Shown here piece by piece: positions 41,730 to 49,771 of a DNA stretch of 52,520 nucleotides. The stretch is from a virus. The DNA lies in IMG/VR virus record IMGVR_UViG_3300023179_000146, positions 1 through 52,520 of that record; one strand, written 5' to 3'. Both the position numbers and the translations under genes were made by a program. The notes beneath the pieces are model-generated. The model worked only from the letters and a program-made list of their open reading frames with translations. It was not told the origin of the DNA and made no database searches. Position 1 is the stretch's first letter. Each line of letters begins with the position of its first letter.

Positions 41730-41978
41730 ATGCCTTCAAAATCAAAAAAACAACAAAGACTTATGGGAGCTGCTTACGCTTACGCGACTGGTCAGAACAA
41801 AGATGTTCCAGATTACATAAAAGATGTTGCAAAATCTTTCATGAAGAAAGGTAAAAAGAAGGGTACCAAATCTCTTAGAGATTTTGCTAAAACCAAGCAT
41901 AAAGGTTTACCGGAAAAGGTAACTAAAGTTGAAGAATCATTAAGACACTTAGTTAGATTCTCTGAGTTTAAGGGTTGA
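41730..41978 (+). CDS. Small basic DUF3008-like protein
   Basis: An 82-residue, strongly basic protein. KSKKQQRLMGAAYAYATGQN and KSLRDFAKTKHKGLPEKV are the two hallmark blocks of a small phage family (DUF3008 type: KSKxQQRxMG ... DFAxTKHKGLP), common in T4-like phages and of unknown function. The C-terminus ESLRHLVRFSEFKG looks like a copy of the MKHLxKFxEF leader placed at the end of the protein. Basic charge suggests DNA or capsid binding. Confidence 0.8.
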   Translation: MPSKSKKQQRLMGAAYAYATGQNKDVPDYIKDVAKSFMKKGKKKGTKSLRDFAKTKHKGLPEKVTKVEESLRHLVRFSEFKG

Positions 41979-42159
41979 TTTTCTCAACCAAATACTCAGA
42001 ATAACTTATATTAGTTTGAGTATCAATATAAAGATTCTGACTCAAGTAATCAGTATAAGAAATAGATTTATCAATCATTTCAGCAACATATTGACTATAA
42101 CCAATATAGTTATCCCTACTATTTCTTAATTCTTTTATCTTTTTAATTTTATCTATCAT
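41968..42159 (-). CDS. Small protein with 'YSxYxAE' repeats
   Basis: A 63-residue protein. Three related units: NYIGYSQYVAEMIDKSI, SYTDYLSQNLYIDTQTNI, SYSEYLVEKINP (x-I-x-Y-S-x-Y-x-x-E/Q-x-I/L). Such I-x-YSxYLAExL repeats occur in several large-phage proteins (from memory), usually linked to virion structure. The gene overlaps the convergent DUF3008 gene by 11 bp. No function recognised. Confidence 0.6.
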   Translation of the reverse strand: MIDKIKKIKELRNSRDNYIGYSQYVAEMIDKSISYTDYLSQNLYIDTQTNISYSEYLVEKINP

Positions 42160-42167
42160 ATTATAAA

Positions 42168-42187
42168 AAACCCTCCGAAGAGGGTTT
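42168..42187 (-). terminator. Intrinsic terminator after the 42193 gene
   Basis: Stem AAACCCTC / GAGGGTTT, loop CGAA, followed on the minus strand by a T-run; 6 bp beyond the stop at 42193. Confidence 0.85.
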
Positions 42188-42192
42188 GATTG

Positions 42193-42852
42193 TTAAGATT
42201 GTAATTGTGTTTCAGACTTAGGTAGTACTTCTGATAAAAGAACATCAGAAGCATCCATTCTCAGAGCCCACTGTTGAATATCTTCTGGTAAGGCTTTGGC
42301 ACGAGCATCATAGTAATTAATCACTTTAGAAACTTCTCCGATTCTCATTAATAACTTAGAGAATATATAAGCTTCTTTGGTCAAACCCTTGACTTTATGA
42401 CTCTGTATCAAATGATAAATATAAGTTAGCTCAGTTGCTGTAACTTCAAATAATTTGATGTCAGTATCATTTTGATACTTAGTTCCCTCCATAGTACCAA
42501 GAAGTTCAGTAAGCTCGATAGCGATGAAAACAGTATTAACATCATAATCCAACTTCTTTAAGAGAAGGTCTGTCAAAAGATTATATTGAGGTCTATTCAA
42601 GTAGAAGTTAAACTTAACATCTCTTAGAGTTTTTTTATATTCATTGTAAAGATATTGAGCATTTCCGTAGATGGCATCTTTTGCTTCTTCTACTAATCCA
42701 TGTCCTGGATTATTTTTCATGAAATTTTCTACTTCTTCAATTTTTGAGTCTAACATTAATTCTCTATCGAAGTTTAAAAGTCTATTCAAAACTTCATTTT
42801 CAAAAAATGATAACTCAGGTTTTACAGTATTTACTTGTACGGTTTGATTCAT
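42193..42852 (-). CDS. Unknown 219-residue helical protein
   Basis: A mostly helical protein: ELSFFENEVLNRLLNFDREL, then NAQYLYNEYKKTLRDVKFNF, then VNTVFIAIELTELLGTMEG. No family recognised. Last gene of a minus-strand unit of three small genes (43532 to 42193, gaps 9-14 bp) closed by a terminator. The unit carries no leader motifs and no membrane segments, unlike the neighbouring genes, so a DNA-metabolic or assembly-factor role is as likely as a virion role. Confidence 0.7.
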   Translation of the reverse strand: MNQTVQVNTVKPELSFFENEVLNRLLNFDRELMLDSKIEEVENFMKNNPGHGLVEEAKDAIYGNAQYLYNEYKKTLRDVKFNFYLNRPQYNLLTDLLLKKLDYDVNTVFIAIELTELLGTMEGTKYQNDTDIKLFEVTATELTYIYHLIQSHKVKGLTKEAYIFSKLLMRIGEVSKVINYYDARAKALPEDIQQWALRMDASDVLLSEVLPKSETQLQS

Positions 42853-42861
42853 TTTATTATA

Positions 42862-43092
42862 TTATTTTTTTAATCCCAATTCTTCAACTAAAATATTCAA
42901 AGAATCTAATTTATCTTTAGCTTCACAATACTGTGTAACCCACCTATCGTGTTCAGTTAGCAGGTCAGAGTGTTCTCCAATTGCTGCCAAATTAGAATTT
43001 GATAGATATAAAGCTAAGTTCGCTTTTGCTTCTTCCATTTGTGCCTCATACTTTTTAGTTAAAGCACTTATATAAGTTTTTGATATATTCAT
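42862..43092 (-). CDS. Unknown 76-residue helical protein
   Basis: MNISKTYISALTKKYEAQME, then a run of Ala/Leu-rich helix (EAKANLALYLSNSNLAAIGE) and a Trp-containing helix (LTEHDRWVTQYCEAKDKLDS). Probably an antiparallel helical hairpin. Middle gene of a three-gene unit; nothing more can be said. Confidence 0.65.
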   Translation of the reverse strand: MNISKTYISALTKKYEAQMEEAKANLALYLSNSNLAAIGEHSDLLTEHDRWVTQYCEAKDKLDSLNILVEELGLKK

Positions 43093-43106
43093 AATTTTAA
43101 ATTTTT

Positions 43107-43532
43107 TTAGAATGTGAACTCTTCAGTACCATCAGCCTTTTGTTGTTGATACAATTCTTCAACTTGATTTGCCTTTGCGACTTTTTCTACACCATATTTA
43201 GTGATTAAAGCTGAAAAAGTTGATAAATCTGGTTTAATCATTTTAATTTTTCCGGACTCAGTTTCAATAGAAATTTTATCAATTTCTTGTTCAATCAGAA
43301 TTGAAATAGATTCTTCATCAAATACGTTGAAAAGATCCTCATTAACTGAAACTAACAACTCTTTATTCAAGAGAAAAGTGTATTGATCAGCCAATTTAGA
43401 AATTTTAATTAATTGTTTTTGTTTTTCCGAACCAATAAATTGGAAACCTACTGAAATCGGAAAAGATTTTTTGTTAAACACATCGAAGAACTCTTTTTGA
43501 GTGTCCTCAGAAACTTCGTAAAATTTACTCAT
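43107..43532 (-). CDS. Unknown 141-residue protein, first gene of a three-gene unit
   Basis: Begins MSKFYEVSEDTQKEFFDVFN; continues GFQFIGSEKQKQLIKISKLA, LLVSVNEDLFNVFDEESISI and ends KVAKANQVEELYQQQKADGT. The SEDT...KQKxLIKI...NEDxFxxFDExS pattern resembles a small protein found in several T4-like phages (from memory) without known activity. The HExxH motif that would make it a peptidase is absent. No terminator separates it from the next two genes. Confidence 0.7.
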   Translation of the reverse strand: MSKFYEVSEDTQKEFFDVFNKKSFPISVGFQFIGSEKQKQLIKISKLADQYTFLLNKELLVSVNEDLFNVFDEESISILIEQEIDKISIETESGKIKMIKPDLSTFSALITKYGVEKVAKANQVEELYQQQKADGTEEFTF

Positions 43533-43578
43533 TTATAGATTTTTATTTTTATATTATAAGAAAAATTGAAATGTTTGT

Positions 43579-44010
43579 TTATCCTTTCCATAACCAAAAT
43601 GTGAAAGTAATTAAACCAATAACTGAAATAACAGGCAATAGAATTCGATATATTATCTTATTAATCTCAACAGAATCTAATTGTTTATAACCAATAACAA
43701 TTAAATAAGAATATTTATCAACCTTTTTGATGGGTTCATAAAAATCATATAATTCAGAAATACCTATTGAGTTAAGAAAAGTAGATAATTCATTTATATA
43801 ATCTCTAATGTAATTTTGAGATATTCTATCTATATCATCTTTTCTTAGATTATAAGGCTCTTCAACAAGATTGGTTGGTATGTTCAGAACCGTGTACATT
43901 CTATCAGCGTTGTCAATTCTCATGTTAAAATCTCCCTCAAGTCGCACTTTGTTCTTATTAATCGCTGACTTATAGGAGAAGAATAATCTCAAATCTTTAA
44001 AAATACCCAT
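43579..44010 (-). CDS. Unknown protein with C-terminal membrane helix
   Basis: A 143-residue protein: N-terminal soluble part (FKDLRLFFSYKSAINKNKVR), a middle with YLIVIGYKQLDSVEINKII, and a C-terminal membrane helix at about 118-140 (ILLPVISVIGLITFTFWLW) followed by Lys-Gly, so tail-anchored. It starts 13 bp after the stop of the giant hydrophobic protein gene and may be its co-expressed partner. Confidence 0.65.
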   Translation of the reverse strand: MGIFKDLRLFFSYKSAINKNKVRLEGDFNMRIDNADRMYTVLNIPTNLVEEPYNLRKDDIDRISQNYIRDYINELSTFLNSIGISELYDFYEPIKKVDKYSYLIVIGYKQLDSVEINKIIYRILLPVISVIGLITFTFWLWKG

Positions 44011-44023
44011 ATAAGATTATATA

Positions 44024-47000
44024 TCAAAAAGAATCAGATGTTGATATTTTTTTAAACTGAACATCTATTTTAGAATAATCAACAGAGTAGAATCCATTTT
44101 TATCTATAATTAAAGCCTCTTCAAATTGAGTATTTAGTAGCTCTTGTGCAATTACACCCTGATAAATAACTCTCGGATTGAAAGTATATGTAAAGTGATA
44201 AATATTTATTCCACTAACCGACTCACCAACTTTCTTTAATATGTTTTTTAATCTTTTATCAGAACGACCCGTACTATTGGGAACATTACCAGATGAACTT
44301 AATTGATTTTCTTTTACAGAAAGTAAATAGTTTTTAAGTGCACCTCTCGAACCAACCACACTAGAAATATCAGCTAGTAAAGCTGTCATCCTATCTACTT
44401 TTTCTGCCAAAATTTGTCCCTCGGTTTTTTGATTGTTACCTTTAGGAGTTACTTTCATAGCGGTTGCAGTAGGTGAGGATTCTTTTTTACCTTCGAAATC
44501 TTTAATCAATTCGGCAAATATTCCACCTTTCTCTTCTATCTTATCCAATACATCTTCTAACATATCAGGATCCATAAGAGATAACATTATAACATTATTA
44601 GCCATACTCTTAACTAATCCAAGTTTTTCAACATCCAATCCTTGAATCGAATTCGAAAAAGTATTCATAGATGAACCCAATTTTTCGAATGCCATAGCCA
44701 ATAAAGTTATGTTAGAAACAGCCTGTTCCAATGGACTTTTCGAAAATAGGTTTGATATTTTACCAAATAATCCACCTGATTCCGGCGCATCAAAATTTAA
44801 CATTCCAATTATTGATTTGAACTTTTGTAAGGCAGTAATTGTACCATTAATCCACTCTACTTTCGGAAACTTTGTAAAATCTCCAAGACTAAATATTCTA
44901 TCTACTCTGACTATTAGTTTAGCTATATCCAATAGAGAATCACTAGAACTTGCACCAAATAGACCCGCAATACCTTCACCAATAGCACCTAATACACTCT
45001 GATTTGACATCAACTTCTGAAATTTAGTCATAGCTGATATTGCACCAGTGACCCATTCATCTTTTGGATATATTTTATAAGCACCTCGACTAAATATAGC
45101 ATCAATTCCAACAATTGTAGCTGCCATACCTAAAGCAACTAAAGAACCTATCAATATTAAAGGACTTAGAAGTGAAATAGACGCAGATATAGTTGCGAAC
45201 TTTGCCAATAATGACATCGTAGGATTAACCCACTTGTCTGGTGGATAAGTTTTATATGAACCCATTTGAAATAACTTATCAATCAAAAGTATCGTACCAG
45301 CTATAACTAAAGCTGTAGCCGAACCGATTACAATTATCGGTGAGACCAGACCAAGTAAAACAGACATAGCAGCGAATCCACCAAGAATTGACATAGTTGG
45401 AATAACCCACTCACTTGGAGGATAAACTTTATATGATCCCATTTGAAATAATTTATCAATTAAAAATATTGTACCAACTATTAAAAGAGCTGTAACCATA
45501 CCAGCAACTATGATTGGAGAAACAATCCCCAATAGAACAGCCATAGTCGCAAATCCACCAAGAATTAACATAGTCGGAACAACCCACTCACTTGGAGGAT
45601 AAACTTTATATGATCCCAATTGGAAAATATATGAAACACTTACAATCGCAAGAGCAACGACTGCAATCATTGCTAGACCTGCGTAGAAGAATGGATTAAA
45701 AACCTGAGTTCCTAATAATATAGCAGTCAATCCAAAAAAACCAAGTGCTAAACCAACACCCATCGACCATCCCATACTCGGAAACTTATCATAGTTACCT
45801 GTTGATAAAATATAAGAAACCGCAACAATCGAAGCGGCTATTATAAGGATTACTCCGAGTCCCATATAAAACATTGGATTCATTAAGAAATTACCCAATA
45901 ACATAGCAGCAACCGCAAACAGACCTATACTTATGACTGTCCCAATAGACCACATAAGTGGTGGATAGTTTGTGTAGTTCCCAGCAGATATTAAATGAGA
46001 TGAAATCATAATTGTAGTAGCAATTATTATGATTGATAAACCACCTTGAACATAGTCTTTGACACTACCTAATTTTAAAACTAACCAGGTTACAAGTGCA
46101 AAAGCCGCAATCGCTAAACCCGAGAATAAAGTCCAAACGAGTGGTGGATAATTAGTATAGTTTCCCTTAGATAACAAGAGAGAACTTATCATTATAGTTG
46201 TTGCCATTATAACAATGGATAACCCACCATTAAAATAGTCTTTTGGATTACCAAGTTTGTTGACAACTTTCACAGCGACTGCTAAAGCAACTACCGATAA
46301 AGCAATACTTATTGATAAGAATAGAAATTTAGCGATTGTTGAAAAAGAAACAGGACTCATCAACATAAGTAAATATGAAGCACCAACCACCGCAGCAGTC
46401 AAAGCCAATAAAACAAGAGTTCCCATTCCGATCTGTTTTTCTGTTATTCCTTTAACGCCCTGCATTAGTGGTTTCACTGCGTAAGACAACACCACAAACG
46501 TTGCGGCAATTAAAATTGCAGTGAATGCTTGAAATAAACCAATCGGTCTAACAAGAGATAAATAATAAGAAGCTCCAACGATTGCAAGACTCAGTGCAAT
46601 TAGAACAATAGGTATCAGTGCACTAGCAGCGATTGCAGTAGCTGGATTAATACCTTTAAATGCTGAGATTAATTTACCTAATCCAAAAGAGACCACTCCG
46701 AATGCCGCAGCTATCATAATGACTGTTAAAGCTTGATATAACCCTATTGGTTGAACAGCTTGTAAAACAACAGAAGAAGCTGCAATAGCAATACTAACGG
46801 CTAACAAAACTATCGGTAAGACTACTGATGCTTTTAGTGCATCACCTGCCTTAATATCTTTAAAAGCTTTCAATAAATTACCAAGGCCAAATGCAGCGGC
46901 TCCAAATGCAGTCGCGATGAATATGACAGTCAACGCTTGAAATAAACTAATTGGAACTACTTTGGTCAAAACACGAGATGCTAACATGATTGCAATAGAT

Positions 47001-47500
47001 AATCCAACAACTGATAATCCTATCATTAGAACTTTACCAGGAGTCAAATCTTTAATTTTTGCCATCTTTTCAAATGCAAAAGCTATCATCGGAAGAGCCA
47101 CTGATATTGCTAAGACAGATTTCCAATCAACAGTACCTATTAATTTGAAAGCCAAACCTATTGCGAGAACAGCACCAGCAATTAGAACTATTGCTGATAT
47201 ACCATCTTTTAACATCTTCTTACTTTTTTCTTTACCAGCTCCTTCAAACACATTCATTGATTTATCCTTCTTTTCTTTCTGAAGTTTAATGATGGTCTGT
47301 TGATTATCGAGTATTTTCTTATTATCACTTCTCAAATCTTGTATACCTTTAGTGATTTTTTTCAATTCTTCACCAAAATTACCAGATTGCATAGCAGTAG
47401 CAGTAGGACTTTTTGCCTCTTTATTTTTATTCAGAGAATCGGTCAACATCTCTAAGGCAATTGAAAGGTTATCTAATGCTGCTAATAATTGTTTATCCAT
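44024..47500 (-). CDS. Giant multi-hydrophobic tape-measure-like protein with C-terminal S74-type chaperone
   Basis: A 1158-residue protein. Residues 1-95 are soluble and helical (KITKGIQDLRSDNKKILDNQ). From about 100 to 850 it is a chain of some 20 hydrophobic segments in repeat units that share GxYxxYPPxxW, LGGFAxM and SPIIVxG (for example FQMGSYKVYPPSEWVIPTMS). A soluble part follows, then at about 1078-1158 GRSDKRLKNILKKVGESVSG, YQGVIAQELLN and GFYSVDYSKIDVQFK: the S74 intramolecular-chaperone signature (S1080, K1085 as the self-cleaving pair). SPTATAM occurs twice, at 31-37 and near 1010. Most likely the tail tape measure protein, which often has hydrophobic repeats, but an S74 end on such a protein is unexpected. 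Confidence 0.65.
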   Translation of the reverse strand: MDKQLLAALDNLSIALEMLTDSLNKNKEAKSPTATAMQSGNFGEELKKITKGIQDLRSDNKKILDNQQTIIKLQKEKKDKSMNVFEGAGKEKSKKMLKDGISAIVLIAGAVLAIGLAFKLIGTVDWKSVLAISVALPMIAFAFEKMAKIKDLTPGKVLMIGLSVVGLSIAIMLASRVLTKVVPISLFQALTVIFIATAFGAAAFGLGNLLKAFKDIKAGDALKASVVLPIVLLAVSIAIAASSVVLQAVQPIGLYQALTVIMIAAAFGVVSFGLGKLISAFKGINPATAIAASALIPIVLIALSLAIVGASYYLSLVRPIGLFQAFTAILIAATFVVLSYAVKPLMQGVKGITEKQIGMGTLVLLALTAAVVGASYLLMLMSPVSFSTIAKFLFLSISIALSVVALAVAVKVVNKLGNPKDYFNGGLSIVIMATTIMISSLLLSKGNYTNYPPLVWTLFSGLAIAAFALVTWLVLKLGSVKDYVQGGLSIIIIATTIMISSHLISAGNYTNYPPLMWSIGTVISIGLFAVAAMLLGNFLMNPMFYMGLGVILIIAASIVAVSYILSTGNYDKFPSMGWSMGVGLALGFFGLTAILLGTQVFNPFFYAGLAMIAVVALAIVSVSYIFQLGSYKVYPPSEWVVPTMLILGGFATMAVLLGIVSPIIVAGMVTALLIVGTIFLIDKLFQMGSYKVYPPSEWVIPTMSILGGFAAMSVLLGLVSPIIVIGSATALVIAGTILLIDKLFQMGSYKTYPPDKWVNPTMSLLAKFATISASISLLSPLILIGSLVALGMAATIVGIDAIFSRGAYKIYPKDEWVTGAISAMTKFQKLMSNQSVLGAIGEGIAGLFGASSSDSLLDIAKLIVRVDRIFSLGDFTKFPKVEWINGTITALQKFKSIIGMLNFDAPESGGLFGKISNLFSKSPLEQAVSNITLLAMAFEKLGSSMNTFSNSIQGLDVEKLGLVKSMANNVIMLSLMDPDMLEDVLDKIEEKGGIFAELIKDFEGKKESSPTATAMKVTPKGNNQKTEGQILAEKVDRMTALLADISSVVGSRGALKNYLLSVKENQLSSSGNVPNSTGRSDKRLKNILKKVGESVSGINIYHFTYTFNPRVIYQGVIAQELLNTQFEEALIIDKNGFYSVDYSKIDVQFKKISTSDSF

Positions 47501-47523
47501 TTAATTAACTTAATCTTGTAGAG

Positions 47524-47531
47524 TATATATA
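47524..47531 (-). promoter_or_regulatory. Late-promoter-like TATATATA box
   Basis: Minus-strand TATATATACTC, 23 nt before the ATG at 47500. Confidence 0.5.
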
Positions 47532-47562
47532 AATTATGTTATCATTCTTAATATATAACAAT

Positions 47563-48039
47563 ATGAAAAAGGGGATAAACATCATGACATTCAAAAAATT
47601 CATTTCTTATTTCAAACTAAACGAATCTCTAAAAGAAGTTCGATTAAATCAAATATTAGATAAAATATCTAAAAAAATAAAATTATCTAAGACTGAACAA
47701 GAATTCTTAGATCATTATGATGAAACTTCTGAAGAAGATATGATGGATTACAAAATGTTATCTAAAGAATCTACATTTACCAAAATATCCAAACTTTTAG
47801 AAGAACGAAAAAGAGTTATTTGTAATCTAATTGATAGAGATGGTGTAATCGGAATTCAAATTGTTCAAATCTATAATAGATATGATGATGAAACTTGCAC
47901 TATGACACTAAAAAACGGAGAAAAAGTAAAATTACAAGATAATATACTTTACAATATAATTTACAATACAAATAAAGACGAATGGTCCTTAGAAATGGAA
48001 GATGAGTTTTTCGAAAAATTACCAGTAAAAAATGATTAA
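47563..48039 (+). CDS. Unknown protein with capsid-targeting-like leader
   Basis: A 158-residue protein from ATG 47563 (MKKGINIMTFKKFISYF); ATG 47584 would give MTFKKFISYFKLNESLKEV, the purer leader with NE-S. 47563 lies 5 nt after a TATATA box, so it is kept. LNQILDKISKKIKLSKTEQE resembles the C-terminal ILDKIS...EKxFL motif of the early protein at 33559. The last 60 residues are beta-rich (TMTLKNGEKVKLQDNILYNI) and acidic. Overlaps the next gene by 8 bp. Confidence 0.7.
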   Translation: MKKGINIMTFKKFISYFKLNESLKEVRLNQILDKISKKIKLSKTEQEFLDHYDETSEEDMMDYKMLSKESTFTKISKLLEERKRVICNLIDRDGVIGIQIVQIYNRYDDETCTMTLKNGEKVKLQDNILYNIIYNTNKDEWSLEMEDEFFEKLPVKND

Positions 48040-48331
48040 ATCTTGGAAACAATTTAACGAGAGAAATATTCCAATCGGAACTCAAACAGTTGGTGGTGCT
48101 AGTGGTGGTACAACTGCTCCTGTCGGACCAATGGGACCTAATTATGGTTCAGTGAAACTTAGAAATAGTACGATATCAACAAATGATACTGAAGTAATCT
48201 ACTCTGAAATAGATTCTAGAATTTATACTTACGATGATTATCAACAAATTTACCAAGACTATTTAAAAAGGGGTGGAAAACCTCTTCAAGGTTTCAATCA
48301 AGAAAATTTAGTTAAAATATTAACTTTTTAA
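48032..48331 (+). CDS. Small protein with capsid-targeting-like leader and Gly-rich segment
   Basis: A 99-residue protein. MIKSWKQFNERNIPIGT is a leader variant (W-K-Q-F-N-E). A Gly/Pro/Thr-rich stretch (VGGASGGTTAPVGPMGPNYG) follows, then a folded C-terminus (VIYSEIDSRIYTYDDYQQIY). No homologue recognised. Coupled to the preceding gene by an 8-bp overlap, and ends 4 bp into the convergent tail-fibre gene. Confidence 0.65.
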   Translation: MIKSWKQFNERNIPIGTQTVGGASGGTTAPVGPMGPNYGSVKLRNSTISTNDTEVIYSEIDSRIYTYDDYQQIYQDYLKRGGKPLQGFNQENLVKILTF

Positions 48332-49755
48332 ACACCAAAAATTGGTATTTTACCATCCACACCATTTACAGTAACACATAACCAAAAAGCTGGATTTTTT
48401 AAGTTACCACCATATTCAGTGAATGTAGAAGAAGTTCCAAGTGGGTAACTTGAAGAAGCAAGTGATAATTGACAATCCTTCCATATTTTAGCACCAGTAC
48501 CAATTGCTATCGAATTAGAATATGTAGCCGACATCGTTGGTCCTGAACCAGAACCCAAAAACACATTGAAACAAGAGTTAAATCCTAAATTCGTACCTAT
48601 ACCATCACCAATTAACACATTAGATACTCCATTAGCAAGTTCTGCTGCTCGATTACCCATCGCAATTCCCAAACTAGTAGTAGTATATCTAGCAGCGCCA
48701 GATCCTATAAAAATGTTATCATTTAAACCGTCTATACTACCACCAGCTAAATAACCAATCACAATATTTCCATTTCCACCAGTATTTGATAAACCAGTAT
48801 CCTGTCCTATAAATATATTACCATAACCAATCGTGTTAGAACAACCACTTCTATACCCAGAAAATACGTTTCCACTTCCAGTTGTATTTTTGACACCACT
48901 ATCAGAACCTATAAATACATTAGAGGCCCCAGTTGAAGTCAAACAACCCGCTCTGAATCCAATCATCACATTATAATCAGACTTAGATGTATATCCAGCT
49001 GCAGCTCCAATAAAAACATTTGCAGTACTTGATGTTGCTGAGTATCCAGCAAATGCACCTAAAAATGTATTGGAATAACCACAAACATTACTAAAACCAC
49101 CACTAAAACCAAGAAATGTATTATTGTAACCGGAAGTATTTGAAAATCCTGAGAGAACTCCAATAAAACTATTACATTTGGCCGAGTTGTTGTATCCAGC
49201 TCTAAAACCCATAGCTACCGTACATTCAGAAGAAGTACCAGCATATCCTGCAAAATCACCTATGAAAGTATTGATACAACCTTTTGTGTTGTTGAAAGCC
49301 ACACAATCGCCTATAAATATGTTATAAGTTCCAACTGTATTTGGGGCCCCACATCGACCAATAACTATACTTGAAGTTGCAACAGTACTGTTTAACATCG
49401 CGTCCTTACCCAAAGCTATCACACCGTCAGCGTTTAATAAGTTTTTACCTGCGTTCGCACCAGCTAAAAGAGAACTATTTACCACAGAACTTGCAGAAGC
49501 CGCTCCAAATCCAACAAAAACATTACTTGAACCAGTATTTAAGGTTGGTTTTTCAAGCACAGTAATTGTTGAAGTAGTACTATCAGAACTCAATGACGGG
49601 ACTTTACCACTTTGAAGGCCAAAACTTTCAAACGTTCTATATTTTGTAAAACCACCATTATCATCCCAAACTAAAATGTATTCACTACTACATTCTGAAA
49701 CAGTTCCAAGTTGTAGTGATGATTCTATGTAAGCCCTATCTATTGAATATGTCAT
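48328..49755 (-). CDS. Tail-fibre protein with about 20 'NTFIGxxAGxxN' beta-roll repeats
   Basis: A 475-residue protein. Residues 1-75 form an N-terminal attachment part (MTYSIDRAYIESSLQLGTVS). From about 75 to 425 it is built from roughly 20 repeats of 20-24 residues, for example NIFIGDCVAFNNTKGC, NTFIGDFAGYAGTSSE, NTFLGAFAGYSATSS, NVFIGAAAGYTSKSD. The pattern is that of the YadA-head-like trimeric beta-roll. The C-terminal part (SLASSSYPLGTSSTFTEYGG; FWLCVTVNGVDGKIPIFGV) would be the tip. It is probably a host-binding fibre. Next to a second fibre gene 16 bp upstream. Confidence 0.8.
   Translation of the reverse strand: MTYSIDRAYIESSLQLGTVSECSSEYILVWDDNGGFTKYRTFESFGLQSGKVPSLSSDSTTSTITVLEKPTLNTGSSNVFVGFGAASASSVVNSSLLAGANAGKNLLNADGVIALGKDAMLNSTVATSSIVIGRCGAPNTVGTYNIFIGDCVAFNNTKGCINTFIGDFAGYAGTSSECTVAMGFRAGYNNSAKCNSFIGVLSGFSNTSGYNNTFLGFSGGFSNVCGYSNTFLGAFAGYSATSSTANVFIGAAAGYTSKSDYNVMIGFRAGCLTSTGASNVFIGSDSGVKNTTGSGNVFSGYRSGCSNTIGYGNIFIGQDTGLSNTGGNGNIVIGYLAGGSIDGLNDNIFIGSGAARYTTTSLGIAMGNRAAELANGVSNVLIGDGIGTNLGFNSCFNVFLGSGSGPTMSATYSNSIAIGTGAKIWKDCQLSLASSSYPLGTSSTFTEYGGNLKNPAFWLCVTVNGVDGKIPIFGV
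48510..49560 (-). repeat. About 66-bp tandem coding repeat in the tail-fibre gene
   Basis: Degenerate repeats of 60-72 bp coding for N-x-F-I/L-G-x-x-A/S-G-x-x-N-T. Third positions are varied, so this is an old repeat kept by selection on protein shape rather than a recent expansion. Confidence 0.7.
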
Positions 49756-49771
49756 ATTTTATATATTTAAT

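Noticed and set aside
43107-43532. Phage metallopeptidase annotation for the 141-residue protein
   Set aside because: No HExxH or other metal motif is visible; the resemblance is only to the flanking pattern.
44433-47282. Several 70-106-residue plus-strand frames opposite the giant hydrophobic gene
   Set aside because: Composition mirrors the repeated hydrophobic codons on the minus strand; no start context.
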